The notes beneath the pieces were generated by a model. That model did no database searches, had not been told where the DNA came from, and was given only the letters and a program-made list of their open reading frames with translations. Both the position numbers and the translations under genes were made by a program. From NCBI GenBank assembly GCA_934047225.1, contig OW204012.1, positions 5,332,001 through 5,396,000 on the forward strand: a DNA stretch of 64,000 nt, written 5' to 3'. Source of the stretch: Ypsolopha sequella. Its lineage: Eukaryota; Arthropoda; Insecta; Lepidoptera; Ypsolophidae. Below, one piece after another: positions 33,090 through 44,869 of this stretch. Each line of letters begins with the position of its first letter. The stretch's first letter is position 1.

Positions 33090-33262
33090 ATGGATAATGT
33101 GAAATTCAATCAGCTGCCTAAATTAATACTGGAGACTCGGTTAGTGATCTGAAACAATGTTTAATGATCCTTCAGGTAACACTAGAAAAAAAATCTCTTG
33201 TTAAGCCTATACTAGGGTATTTGAACTGAATTCGGGCGGTTGATTAAATTTCACCTTGTATT
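33090..33262. mobile_element. MITE, family A copy 2
   Basis: Left end AATGTGAAATTCAATCAGCT, right end GGCGGTTGATTAAATTTCAC followed by CTTGTA. The ends resemble those of family B only at the outermost CAAGGTG. Confidence 0.7.
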
Positions 33263-33272
33263 TGAGGATAAT

Positions 33273-33432
33273 AATGTCGATTCGGTGTAACACGACTTAA
33301 CTTATTTGACAGGACTAACCTTATTTTAAGCGTCTCATCTTTGTCTTTTCGATACAGTAAGAAAAAGACAGAACACTTAAATTGAGTTTAGTACTGTCAA
33401 ATAAGTTAAAACGTGTTCTACCGAATCCACAC
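33273..33432. mobile_element. Palindromic MITE, family C copy 2
   Basis: AATGTCGATTCGGTGTAACA to its near-complement, 10 bp from the family A element. Confidence 0.8.
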
Positions 33433-33833
33433 AAATATCAACCTGTATGTTGGGGGACAATTTACAATATTAAGCTATTATTGGCAGGGTGTGTAGTCTT
33501 TGACCAACGCGCAACGATTAAAAACAATGCCTAATTTAATTTCCATAAATGAAGGAGGTTGTTTTGTCGTCTGATTTGTATCCAAGATTGGAAATAGTTA
33601 AACATAGTGCGAGGCACCAATCAATTGCTTTATTTAATAAGCTGCCCACAGATACGGTTACCATCCGTCCGGATTAGTCCGGACTTTTAGACTCTAGTCC
33701 GGACCTTGTCCGGATTTTGGAATATAAGTAATAAAACTATATATTAAGTAATATCAAAAAAGTCTTATATAAAATTTAATCTTTATTAACTTCTCATTTA
33801 TCTAGAAACAAAATATAAAATCTTCTTTAACAA
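33433..33833. other. Unassigned DNA with CCGGA repeats
   Basis: 33658-33722 contains five TCCGGA-type motifs; the match AAAGTCCGGACTTTTTAG at 34208-34225, beyond the family D copy, suggests another element split by it. No coding sequence. Confidence 0.4.
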
Positions 33834-34180
33834 AGGGCTCCACAATACTAAACATCAGTTTTGCATTGGATTCAGCTCCGTCAATGTAGATGGCAAAAAT
33901 TTGAAAAAAAAATTTGTGTTTTTTGACTCACGACAATTATTAATAATAAAAATACTTTCAATCTCCTTTTAATTATAATACTTAAAAAAAAAGCATGCAT
34001 TTCACGAAAAAAGCGATTCAGTTTCTATATTTCAAAACCGATTGAAACGAAATCAACACGCTGATACTTACTAGAAAAAAAACAACTGTATTACACGAAG
34101 AACTTATAGTTAATGTCCTTATGTAGCCGTGACTTCAAAATAACTGAAGTGCGTGCGTGGCATCTGATTAGAGCAAAAGT
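33834..34180. mobile_element. MITE, family D copy 3 (inverted, one end eroded)
   Basis: AGGGCTCCACAATACTAAAC through GGCATCTGATTAGAGCAAAA matches the complement of 4496-4874. The GGGGCTGCAC terminus is missing. Confidence 0.72.
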
Positions 34181-34487
34181 ACTGACAGAAAGCCTGACAT
34201 TTCGATAAAAGTCCGGACTTTTTAGTCACAAAATGGAATTCGCAATAGAAGATGTATTGTTTGTTCTCGAAAACCCATTAATGAAAAAAGATAAAACAAC
34301 ATTAACCGCTCGTCTGTTCAGTCAAAAACTGAAACAATTGATGCAGTTGTTTTATTTTTTGTGAACGCAGCCCATGAGTTAAAGTACTATTAACAAAATG
34401 TCATGATCTTGCTAAAATTTCTTACCCTTCTTCTTAGCAAGCCTAATCGAATGGGCGGGGTTAGGTATATATTATTATATGTATTGC

Positions 34488-34712
34488 ATAGCAGGTGGCA
34501 AGTGGTAGAGCTGATGCCGGGCTCGACTGTGGAGGTATCACCATCTTACTTGGAGACCCCCTCGAAGTAATTCGGGGAAGAGTAAGAGGACAGCTCACAG
34601 GCAAAAAACTAGGAGGCCCACCATGCCTGGGACCGATGGATGGCGGTGTATCCATCCCTAATAGCCGGGCCTTATGTGGAACAGACTGGTGAACTAGGCT
34701 GATGGATGGATG
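34488..34712. repeat. Interspersed repeat, family CC copy 2 (inverted)
   Basis: GAGCTGATGCCGGGCTCGAC, GTAATTCGGGGAAGAGTAAG, CCTAATAGCCGGGCCTTATG, ending GATGGATGGATGATG. It matches the complement of 56073-56442. Confidence 0.72.
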
Positions 34713-35467
34713 ATGTATTGCATATATTTATAATATTATATATTCCTTGTTCCTATATTCTTATTATATACAAGTGTATTATTTTATTAAATTTAAGTAA
34801 ACCTAAACTTTATTATTTCCTTGTGTATTTCCCTATATTATTATTTATTATATATAACTATTACCTATAGACATATATTTAATTTAATTATATTACATCA
34901 AAACCGACCTGTAATAAATGTATCTGATATACCTATATTACATAAATAAATATGTCTATGTGTCTATTATGTCTATTTCTAAGTTTTCAAGAAAGTACTA
35001 GTTTTACCGTTGTAATTTAGCCTGAGTTTTATTCTCTGTCATTATCCTGGATAAAGCGTGGGTCGTTTTTTATTGCCAGCCAATCTTGATTGTGTCCTTT
35101 CTCTGGGTCCAGTACAAAAAGGGCTCCCGTAACAACGTCAATCAGTACAAAGGATGCTTTTCTTGCAAAGATACGAAACTATTGTCTACTTCCACCAAAG
35201 CCAAGTTGTGTAGCGGAGGGGGTAAGATTTTATTTATTTATTTACAACTTACATCTACCATTACAGGATGACCTAATGCGATAGAAAGCGATCTTTCAAC
35301 ATGAGCTTATTCATAAATTATACATTTATACACTATTATAATTATAACACACAATGTACATAGCTGTCTTTGTGAAATCACTCAGAGCACCAAAGAAAGG
35401 AACGATCAATTCCGCGATGAGATTGAAAGCGTAAAGCGCGCGCGACAGTGGTGCCTCGGACAGCTGA
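34713..35467. other. Unassigned AT-rich DNA
   Basis: A TATTAT-rich low-complexity block (34720-34980) and then unremarkable sequence. No gene was recognised. Confidence 0.45.
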
Positions 35468-36195
35468 GGGCCTATTGTGTATCTTTAGTTACCATCTAGA
35501 CTGGGTGCCTATCATTAAAAACAGATATACTATCGATTTCCGATTGTCTAAGGATATGTTCGCACTTGAAGTGACCTCACAGTTCGTAAATAGTTCAATA
35601 CGTTAGCTAGGCAATATGTTAGGTTTAGGTAAGGCTAGGTTTTATAGGTAGGTTAAAGGTCTATTTTTTCGTGTTTAGTTGGCAATCGATAACCTTTATG
35701 GATCGACATACGTCGCATTGACTGAATTTTTTTGTGTTTTCCAAAAATAAATACAGATCGAGTATAAAAGATCTTTCAGACAAAACACGGGGAAGATTCC
35801 ATGAAGATTCCTTAGAGAGTCCCATCGATGTGAAGGTGGCTCTCCATAAAGAAGATTCCTTACAGAGTCCTATCGGTGCGAACGTGGTTCTCCATCTATA
35901 CATATTCCTTCTAGAGTTTTTGAAGAAATACAACAAGCATACAACATCTACGAGATTTAGAGCTCCCCTCCTTTAATGTATACTTGATAATTAGGGTGCA
36001 TCAAATGAAAAGAAATAATCTACACAAGAAGTTAAAATAATAACAAAGTGGTGTGATTCAACAAAATCCCTACGAGATCCCGAGTAGGCTGTGTGTGCGT
36101 ACCACACTACTAAAGGCAATTTTGAAAGTTCAGTTTTTATCTATGTTTCTGATGATAGGCACCCAGTCTAGTTGGCAACTAAAGATACATAATAG
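35468..36195. mobile_element. Palindromic MITE, family G copy 2, with a 500-bp insert
   Basis: CCTATTGTGTATCTTTAGTT and the complement at 36172-36194 are the ends. Family G sequence runs to about 35601 and resumes at about 36103 (CCACACTACTAAAGG). The insert contains two related blocks of about 50 bp (GAAGATTCCTTAGAGAGTCC at 35812, GAAGATTCCTTACAGAGTCC at 35851) and is of unknown origin. Confidence 0.68.
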
Positions 36196-36679
36196 AGCTT
36201 TGCTACACTTGGTAACCGAAGCGCTCTAATACGTAGTACGTCGCGTCTATTTAGCTCTGCTCCGTACTTCACATCTACACACCACTCGCGCATCTCTATG
36301 TCGCATCCCTAGCTTTAATGAGTATGTAAAAAAATGTTGCTTCGTTGAACCCTTTTTGACCAGAGCTAGCTAAGCTAAAGAAGTAGGGGGTAAAACCGAG
36401 TAGACGACGTAATACGTCGTTAGCGTGTACGTCACCCAGTGTAGCAAGCGCATCTTCATAGCACTTACACAAAATAACCATTTACAGAAGGTTCACTCCG
36501 CATAACTAGCGAAAACAGGCGCACGCACACATAGACGCGTACGTACGACGATCTCGGTCAAAGTCGGTCGAATGTAGGGTTACCAGATGACAGGAATTTT
36601 TAAAACAGATGAATAATTATTATATTTAAAATTTCACAATATAACTTGAAATATATACAATAAATAAAAGAAAATTATA

Positions 36680-36724
36680 ACTTGAAATATATTTCGGCCC
36701 TTAGTGGGCCGTCATCAGTCAAGT
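36680..36724 (-). ncRNA. Hammerhead-ribozyme-like motif 1
   Basis: On the minus strand: ACTTGA, then CTGATGA, a 5-bp stem GGCCC/GGGCC with loop ACTAA, then GAAATATATT, then TCAAGT. The outer ACTTGA/TCAAGT pair forms stem I; CTGATGA and GAAA are the hammerhead core, with a minimal stem III. One extra C lies between the core and stem II. Such minimal hammerheads are known from Penelope-like retroelements and retrozymes. Activity is untested. Confidence 0.6.
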
Positions 36725-36793
36725 ATTAAAAAATTACGAATAATAATAATTTGTGTAATTATAAATAAAAAGCTTATTAAGGCATACTATATA

Positions 36794-37792
36794 CAGGGTG
36801 GAAAAAATGAAAGGGCCCTGGAGGGGAACTACCTTAAATCCTTTAGTTAGCTCATTTTACTGAAAGGAAACATTCCTTTATTTTTTAAAAGAAACAAAAC
36901 TGCATTCAAAGATCTTCTAAAATTTGCTTGTCTCACCCGGGAACTGAACCAACCAAAAATTAAAAAAATAAACCCTCGCTATTTTATTATACGAATCGGT
37001 AGGATTATTGTTCAGGATTAAATTTGCCTAATAAACATTTAGCCTTACACTCATATGTTGTACGAGATACCCATGAAATTGAATATTTATTACAAGTTTT
37101 TTATTAACAATACCTAATACTGTTCACTTGTAAAGTAATAATTATACGCCATTATTACACAATGACAGCACGGAATGAAAGCAAAACAAAACAAAATTTG
37201 AATTTCGAACGAAATTTATGGTTCGAACTTCAAATTTGAAAAAAAAAATACGTTCCTTTTTTAAACTTTTCGTCAGTACGCCTAGTGCAAGAAGTAATTG
37301 TGCTCTGCATACATTTCTTATTACCATTTAACGATTTTCTTATTGAAGTCTTCAACAAGGTACTTAAGATAAATAACATTAGCAAGCTTTTACTTCATAC
37401 GATGTCTTTGGATGTAAGAGAGATAAGAAAATTATAACGTGTCATTTACTTGTTACAAGTGAACAGTACTAGGCATTGTTATCAAAGAACTTGTAATAAA
37501 TATTTCATTTCATGAGTATCTCGTACAACAGATGAGTGTAAGACCAAATGTTTATTATACAAATTTTATTCTGAACAATAATCCTACCGATTCGTATGAT
37601 AAAATAGCGCGGGTTTATTTTTTTAATTTTTAATTGGTTTGATTCCTGGGTGAGACAAGCGAATTTCAGAATATCTTTGAATGCAGTTTTGTTTCTTTTA
37701 AAAAATAAAGGAATGTTTCCTTTCAGTAAAATGACCTAACTAAAGGATTTAAGGTAGCTCCCCTCCAGGGCCCTTAAATTTTTTCCACCCTG
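36794..37792. mobile_element. 999-bp palindromic element bounded by TA
   Basis: Arms of about 350 bp open with CAGGGTGGAAAAAATGAAAG and close with the near-complement (AATTTTTTCCACCCTG). TA flanks both sides (36792-36793, 37793-37794), compatible with a Tc1/mariner-type target but not proven. The spacer is AT-rich without coding sequence. Confidence 0.8.
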
Positions 37793-37804
37793 TATATTAT
37801 ATAT

Positions 37805-38893
37805 ATATATATAAATGACTTACCCAACATAATTAATCATAAATGTGTATTGTTTGCTGACGATATTTCAGTTATTATAGTAGGTAATGACATAAATTCA
37901 TTTGAAGCTGACATTAATATTACAATAGAAAAAGTAGTTGACTGGTTAAGTTTAAATAACCTTAGAGCAAATTTAAGTAAAACCAAGCATGTTCAATTTA
38001 GAAACATCAAAATGGCTCATCGTGCGGTAGATATTGAACTACGTGGCGAAAAGGTGGAAGAAACTGATACGACCACTTTTTTAGGACTAACGCTAGATAA
38101 GCATTTAAACTGGTCTTATCAAATTTCAAAAGTGTGCACAAAACTTAGCCGTTTTGCCTATGTACTTTACCGGTTACAAAAAACATCAGATATGAAGACA
38201 GCTCTCATGGCGTATCACGGCTACGTTGCATCTGTGTTACGATACTGTCTCATACTGTGGGGTAATGGAAACGATATAAATCGGGCTTTTATAATGCAGA
38301 AGCGTTGTATCAGAGCTGTTTGCAATGCGGCTCCAACAGATTCATGCAAGCCATTGTTTAAAAAACTAAAGCTGCTTTCATTACCTAGCCTTTATATTTA
38401 TGAAATGGCATGTTTCACTAAAAATCATCTGGAACAATTTGTCACACTCAACGACGTCTGCTCATTCAATACTAGACATCCAAACAGACTAGTAACTCCA
38501 ACTTTAAAGACCGCGTTGGCTCAAAAAAATTGCTTTTCGATGCAAATACAAATATTTAATAAATTACCAGACAAGTTAAAACTTATGCCACACACACTGT
38601 TTAAAAAATATTTATTTAATTGGTTAGTAGATAAGTGCTTTTACACTGTAAAAGAATTTATAGAAATAAAATATTGTGACATTGTAATTACTAATAAGAG
38701 TTGAAAATTGATTGATTTTGTTTTTAATACTTACATTAAACATAAATATGTTATTGCTAAATTTTTGCATGCCTTAATTGGTTAAATGTGCTGTACATAA
38801 ATGATTACTTGATTAGTTTTAAGTAATATTGTAATATCGATAAACCACATTAATTGCAAATAAACTATTTCTATTTCTATTTCTATTTCTATT
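37805..38893 (+). pseudogene. 5'-truncated LINE: reverse-transcriptase C-terminus and 3' tail
   Basis: An uninterrupted frame starts mid-domain (YINDLPNIINHKCVLFADDI, with the FADD catalytic box) and ends at 38704. After the catalytic box come NLRANLSKTK, TFLGLTLDKHLNWS and the thumb/C-terminal region (LRYCLILWGN, FIMQKRCIRAVCNA). The endonuclease and RT fingers are absent because of 5' truncation in the TA-rich stretch at 37790. The 3' UTR ends in about five CTATTT units (38866-38893) instead of poly(A), as in CR1-like LINEs. The intact frame suggests a young insertion. Confidence 0.88.
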
Positions 38894-39486
38894 TATTAAA
38901 GTATATTTAAAATTATTATAAATAAATAAAAATATTATATTTATAGCTTAAAATTATTATATTTATAGAGTTTCAATATATTTGTAACGAAACTTGTTGA
39001 AAATCGCGCTGCCTGCTCATTCACATGAAATCTTTACAAAATACGTCGGGAAAATTATTGATTTATCAGGTATTTTGTCAGGAATTCACGTTACCGGATC
39101 TGGTAACCCTAGTCAAATGCCAATACGAAATTCTGCCGAGATCATCATACGTACGCGTCTATGCATGTGTGCGTCTGTTTTCGCTCGTTGTATGGAGTCT
39201 GCCTTCTGGTAGTATCTATTTTGGAAACAGACCCTCGCTCTCCGCTTATATAGCTACCTCGTAATCTCTGGTGGAAGTCCAGCCTTACGTTCTCTACTTA
39301 TCTACTACTGCTATTAGTGATGTCGGTCGTGGCCATCTGGCTTATAGAAACGCTTGACTACACCTTTTTTCTACTGAGTAGCGATCTCTACGAGTCTTAA
39401 GTTCCCCCGCTTTGTCAGTGTACATAATAATAATGACATGGCCCTAAACTATAATTATGTCCTAACATAGCAATGGTTATAATTAC

Positions 39487-40223
39487 TAGAGATGCGTCGA
39501 GTACAAGTTTTACCGAGTAACCGAGTACCGAGTATTACTCGATTTTATTTTTACTGAACCTAGTACTCTGCCGAGTTACTCGGTTCAGTTTTACGCAGGT
39601 ATTGGGCTGGAAACACGTTTAAACATGATCACAATGAACATCAGCTTAATCCATGAGTTGTTCTCGAGTTAAAGGGGTACTAGCATGAACTTGGTATCGA
39701 CTCGACATCGAATCGATAACTAAAAATGTAACTCTTATGTCATTGCAATAAGGACTATCGTTTAGAATTTATCGATTCTATCTGTCAAATTTATGTAGAC
39801 AAAATTAAAAAAAAAATTGTTTTGGTCATACAAGTTTAGATATTATTGTTTTTTTTTTTGACGAGAACGAAACGGGGAAAACACGGGAATTTCTAGATTT
39901 TTCCTAGACATACCCAATTAGCTCAAAACATGACGTTTAGTTACAGTTACTTCAAATTGCCGTGTACATTACTATACTAAAACAATAACCCATTTAATTT
40001 TAAATTTCGCAAAGGTGCTCAATGTCGACACGATATTTTTACCATTTATTTGAATTTTTTATTATATCTATTATTATTTCAAGATTATTTTATGACATTA
40101 ACACTACATTTTTTACCCAGTACCTCGTCACTGAAGCCGAGTTATTCGGCCGAATAAGAGTTCTAAAAATATTGCAGAGTATTCCGAGTACCGAGTATAA
40201 AACGAGCACTCTGCGCATCTCTA
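39487..40223. mobile_element. hAT-type non-autonomous element with CGAGTA repeats
   Basis: Ends are TAGAGATGCG and CGCATCTCTA, with an exact 8-bp target duplication ATAATTAC (39479-39486, 40224-40231). Both subterminal zones hold repeated CCGAGTA/TACTCGG motifs (39515-39590, 40130-40215), typical of transposase binding sites. No transposase. Confidence 0.88.
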
Positions 40224-40276
40224 ATAATTACCTAAATCATAAAATATACATTTATTTTAGGCTTAACTCGGTCATT

Positions 40277-43195
40277 ATAATAATAATAATAAATAATAAT
40301 AATAAGCCTTTATTTTTTCCAAATGAAATGCTTCAATAAACTTATAAACTCAAGCAGCATGCACACTTCAAATACTACAATTTTTTTTTTTTTTTTAGAC
40401 ATTTTGAGTAAATAGTTTCAATTAGAAATACAAACATTAATTATAAATTTCATTCCATAATACAAATAAATTAATAATCAAAAATTATACATAATGAATC
40501 AGTAAATGTCCTTAAAATTATGTATTAAAATAAGAAAAATATGAAAAAAATAGTGAGTTTAAATGTCAATAGTTGCAGTTTATTAGATATACCTATGAAC
40601 AAAAAATTAAAAAATGACTTTCCATTAATAATAATTAATTTTAAGTGGCATGCAAAATAATATTTCATCTGGGCACCCATATCTGAGTGAAGGCCTCCTC
40701 CATCTTTTGCCACAGACGCCTGTCTGCGGCCAGTCTAGTCCAAGTCGGGCCGGCCACCTTCTTAATATCATCATACCAGCGTTGTCGCGGTCGCCCAGGT
40801 GGGCGTTTTGCCTCACGAGGGTACCAATGAATGACACGTTCTGTCCAGCGGCCATCCATCATACGTGCCACATGACCAGCCCATCTCCATTTGAGCTGAC
40901 AGGCTAATGTAGCTGCATCTATAAGTTTGGTTTTTGCTCGGATATCTATATTTTTTATTTTGTCTTTTAATCTAATGTTAAGCATACTTCGCTCTGTGGC
41001 TCTTTGAAATACTTGCAGCTTTTGAATGATTTTCTTAGTCAGTGCCCAATTTTGACAGCCATAAAGCAAGGTTGGCAATATTGTTGTATCCATTGCCTTC
41101 TTCTTCAGTCTCAGAGGAATTTTCTCTTTGAAAATGTGTTTTAAGGACCAGTATTTTCCCCATGCTATTTTTATTCTTCTGTCTACTTCTTGCTCGGTTT
41201 GTTTCTGGAACGAAATGTTTTGACCCAAATACACATACTCCTTAACATACCTGACGTTTTTTCCTTGGAGTTGAAGGGGTACTTGGTTGCTATTGGTAAG
41301 AATACAAGTCTTGTCAGGATTCATCTGGAGACCACATCTACGACTTTCTCTGTCCAACGTTTGCATCATGTATGCCAGATCTTCATGGTTCTCACTTATT
41401 ATGAATATGTCGTCTGCGAATCGTAAATGACTAAGGTACTCGCCATTAATATTAATACCCTTTTCTTTCCAATTCAATTTCCTGAAAATTTGTTCTAATA
41501 GGGCTGTGAATAGGTTGGGTGAGATTGGATCTCCTTGTCTCACCCCTCTTTTTATGTTAAATGGTTTTCCCACTTGATCAATTTTTACAGTTGCAGTGCT
41601 TCTGTTGTAGATATCTTTCAAGATTGAAATAACTTTTTTTGGTAGACCTTGTGACTCTAACGCTTGCCATAAAGAATCATGCCGAATTGAATCAAAAGCT
41701 TTCGAGTAGTCTATGAAAGCAACGTAGAGCTTTTTATTATACTCAATGTATTTTTAACCGACTTCAAAAAGGAGGCGGTTCTCAATTCGACTGTATGTTT
41801 TTTTTTTTTTTTTTTTTTTTTTTTGGCGTTGTTACTCCATAACTCCGTCATTTCCCAACCGATTTGAACAATTCTTTTTTTGTTTGAAAGAGTATACTTC
41901 CAGGTAGGTCCCATTTTGGGTTTGGTCATGATCTGATGAAGGTCTTCAGAGATAGGCAGTGGAACTCCTCAGAAAATGACAGCATATCTCTCGAAATTGA
42001 GGCAATCGCTATGTACTTGGGTGCTGATTACAAGGTATTACTTGAAAATCGACATTCTTCCACCTGACCTTCGATCCTGGCTTCATCAACATATTCACCA
42101 TAGAACTCTTCAACGGATCAGAGCACATAACTCGAGATTGCGGCAATCACTGCGTTAGGGTGCTGATTCAAGGGTATTACTTGGAGATTATCGGAATACC
42201 CACCTGACCTTCGATCCTGGCTTCATCACCATAGAACTCCTCAACGGATGACAGCACATAACTTTAGATTGCGGCAACCAGTTTGTGTTAGGGTGCTCAT
42301 TGCAGGGCATTGCTGAAAATTGCCAGTGTACCCACCTGAATTTCGATCTTGGCTTCATCACCGTAGAACTCTTCAACGGATGACAGCACATAACTCGAGA
42401 TTGCGGTAGTCATGTTGTGTTAGGGTGCTGATAGCAGGAAGCTACTCAAACATGGCTACTTATACTCACTTGAACTTCGTTTCATATTAACACCACGTTT
42501 GCAAGAACTACCTATACCTCACAATTTAACCCAGCAACACTAAAAAATGTGAAATAAAATAAACTTTTAACAAAAAAATAGCAACCGACTTCAATAGTAA
42601 CAGCAGTCATTCACTAAAAAGTTAATAATAATTCTATAAAGACCGATGGTACCGAAGCAACACTTTTGCCGACTTCTTTCTGCCTGAAACATTATGTTAT
42701 TTAGAAGTCGGCGTATTTCCTACGATATAGCAACATAGAAACCAATATAAGAACGCCGACTTCTAGATAACATAACGTTTCAGGAAGAAAGAAGTCGGCA
42801 AAAGGGTTGCTTCGGTACCATCGGTCTTTATAGAATTATTATTAACTTTTTAGTGAATGACTGCTGTTACTATTGAAGTCGGTTGCTATTTTTTTGTTAA
42901 AAGTTTATTTTATTCAATGATTTGTGTCAGGGTGAAGATGTGATCCTCTAAGGTTTTTCTTACTCTTCTCAATAATACGCTTGTGAATATTTTATATATT
43001 GTTTGAAGCAAGCTTATCGGTCTATAGTTGCCAATATTAAACGGATCGCCTTTTTTATACAGTAAAGTTATTATAGAGTTTTCCCATTCTTGAGGAATAG
43101 TGCCAAGATCAAGGACGTTGTTGAAAAACTCAGTTAAGATGGGTGTGATCGGCTCGATTATAGCTTTCATGATATCATTATAATATATCATTTAA
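40277..43195 (-). pseudogene. LINE reverse transcriptase, interrupted by the foldback element
   Basis: On the minus strand, 43191-42914 encodes the RT fingers (ILTEFFNNVLDLGTIPQEWE, YKKGDPFNIGNYRPISLL). The frame continues after the insertion from 41748 with AFIDYSKAFDS, GVRQGDPISPNLF, the catalytic FADD (LRFADDIFII), LPTLLYGCQNWAL, and a C-terminus WAGHVARM with GRPRQRWYDDIKKV, ending at 40665. The 3' end is an (ATT)n stretch near 40277-40310. The 5' part, including the endonuclease, is absent. RTE-like style is inferred. The gene is intact apart from truncation and the insertion. Confidence 0.87.
41749..42913. mobile_element. Foldback element, copy 2 (no mariner)
   Basis: Flanked by TCAATG at 41743-41748 and 42914-42919. 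It contains a T16-like run (41810-41824), about 120-bp imperfect repeats (41930-42430) and a terminal palindrome with arms of about 160 bp (42553-42717, 42752-42911). Inserted in the LINE RT frame. Confidence 0.85.
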
Positions 43196-43235
43196 ATTAC
43201 AGTGAATAAACAACAAAAATAACAGTTTTGAGTAT

Positions 43236-43280
43236 TTTCGAAATATATTTCGGACCACTTTGGGGCCGGCATCAGTCGAA
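43236..43280 (-). ncRNA. Hammerhead-ribozyme-like motif 2
   Basis: Minus strand: TTCGA, CTGATGC, stem GGCC/GGTCC region, GAAATATATT, TCGAA. Relative to motif 1 the stem I strands changed together (ACTTGA/TCAAGT to TTCGA/TCGAA), so pairing is kept. The last core base is C instead of A, which should disable it. Confidence 0.5.
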
Positions 43281-44869
43281 TGGTAAAAGATTTGAATACA
43301 GAATGACATGAAATGAAAAACAATAAAAATATATAACCTTATTACTAATTAAATTAGCGTAACCTACTTTTGAACAAAAATAATAAAAACATATCAAAGA
43401 AAATTCTGTCTGTATAGAAAATTCATCTATGCACCCTGGTCTTCATATATACATATATGTATGTATTCGTAAATGCCTTGTCTGTCTGGTGGTTGAATTA
43501 AATTAAAATACAATGAGTTGACATGATAAATATAAATAAATTACTTACAAGTAAATCAATAATACAAACTTACTAGTAATTACTACTAATTAATACTAAT
43601 TAATAATTACTTACAAAAAAATTATACTAATACCTTATTTGTCCTAGGTAAAATTGACTATAATTTATACAGATTTGTCTATTTTGTTTTATTACTCTAC
43701 TAGCGACCCGCCCCGGCTTCGCACGGACATTTATTATAAATATAAACTAAACCTTCCTCTTGAATCACTCTATCTATTTAAAAAAAACCGCATCAAAATC
43801 CGTTGCGTATTTTTAAAGATCTAAGCATACATAGGGACAGACAGACAGCGGGAAGCGACTTTGTTTTATACTATTTAGTGATGGTACGGAATCCTTCGTG
43901 CGCAAGTCCGACTCGCACTTGGCCGGTTTTCTCCAATTTTCCTCTAAGTGTACAGTCACGATTTACTATCGATTTTCGAAGTTGAAGGGACAAAGCAGTA
44001 AACAAAGTATTGCGTGTCCCCCAATCTCTGCAGTATGTAAGTACATTAAAAGTGTATGAAATGTTTTAGTGCCGTGGATACGGATCTTTATTGTTTACTA
44101 GCGATCCGCCCGGCTTCTCTTCGGTGACGATCACAATATTATTCTATACAGGTTGAAAGTGGCGTAGCATTTGATTTTATTTAAACTCTTTTTCGCAGTT
44201 TTATTTTGATATTTTTTTCTTCTCAAACAAGCGTGTTATATATACTACTAGAAGTACATATTTATACTACTAGTCAGCGGCCGGCAACATTAGTATGAAA
44301 ATTTATACTTGTCGTGTTATCATGCCTCGGCTGCGCCTAGGCCCACATTATCACGTTCGTCCATCAATGCCTAACTTGCCGACCGCTGCAGTAATGCAAT
44401 AATATCTACTTTTCAATAAAAAGTAATCCGACAATGTATGTGGCTTAGAATTTTGAAATTTTATGGCATATTTTTGTGTGAATTATAATTACAAACCGGA
44501 AAATATCAGTCGGAAACAAATTTCAGGTAAACAATTATATAGTTTGAAAAACCGCCGCCGCGCCGAGTTTTTCATAGTGACTCCTCCGAACTTCGCTTAG
44601 ACGGCGTGTAGAGCATGCATCTGTGTGCGTGAGTTTGAATCAGGAGATCTAAAAAGGCCGACTTGGGTGAATCATAAAATGATTTGAAAGTAGGATGGAG
44701 TCAGAGTCTTTTCACGCGTGCAAAAGAGACGGTATTAGAATGGAATCATAAAATGATTCATCCAAAGCGGCCTTTTTAGAGGACCAGAGCGTTTTTTTAA
44801 GATTTATAACTCCTCAGAACGAAATAAGAACTTCTTACGTAGATACATGCTTGCTCACCCCTGTCTCAC
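43281..44869. other. Repeat tails (W, V, Z) and unassigned DNA
   Basis: 43700-43880 is a family W tail (GACCCGCCCCGGCTTCGCAC to GGGAAGCGACTTTG). 43885-43930 is a family V end. 44096-44125 is another W start. 44645-44790 is a palindromic element Z (GATCTAAAAAGGCCGACTTG against GCGGCCTTTTTAGAG). No gene was recognised in the rest. Confidence 0.6.

Larger units (their letters stand above)
36575..39111. mobile_element. hAT-like element acting as a nest for later insertions
   Basis: Ends are TAGGGTTACCAGAT and ATCTGGTAACCCTA. The 8-bp flanks are GTCGAATG (36567-36574) and GTCAAATG (39112-39119), one mismatch. The intact family X copy shows this site once. No transposase remains; most of its length is the palindrome at 36794 and the LINE tail at 37805. 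Confidence 0.8.
36484..39214. mobile_element. Family X palindromic MITE, split by a 2.5-kb element
   Basis: The left half 36484-36574 (CAGAAGGTTCACTCCG through GTCGGTCGAATG) and right half 39112-39214 (CAAATGCCAATACGAAATTC through GTCTGCCTTCTGG) rejoin to match 27498-27688. Confidence 0.82.

Noticed and set aside
37794..37812. TA repeat as a regulatory TATA region
   Set aside because: It is a simple repeat at the truncation point of a LINE; no promoter evidence.
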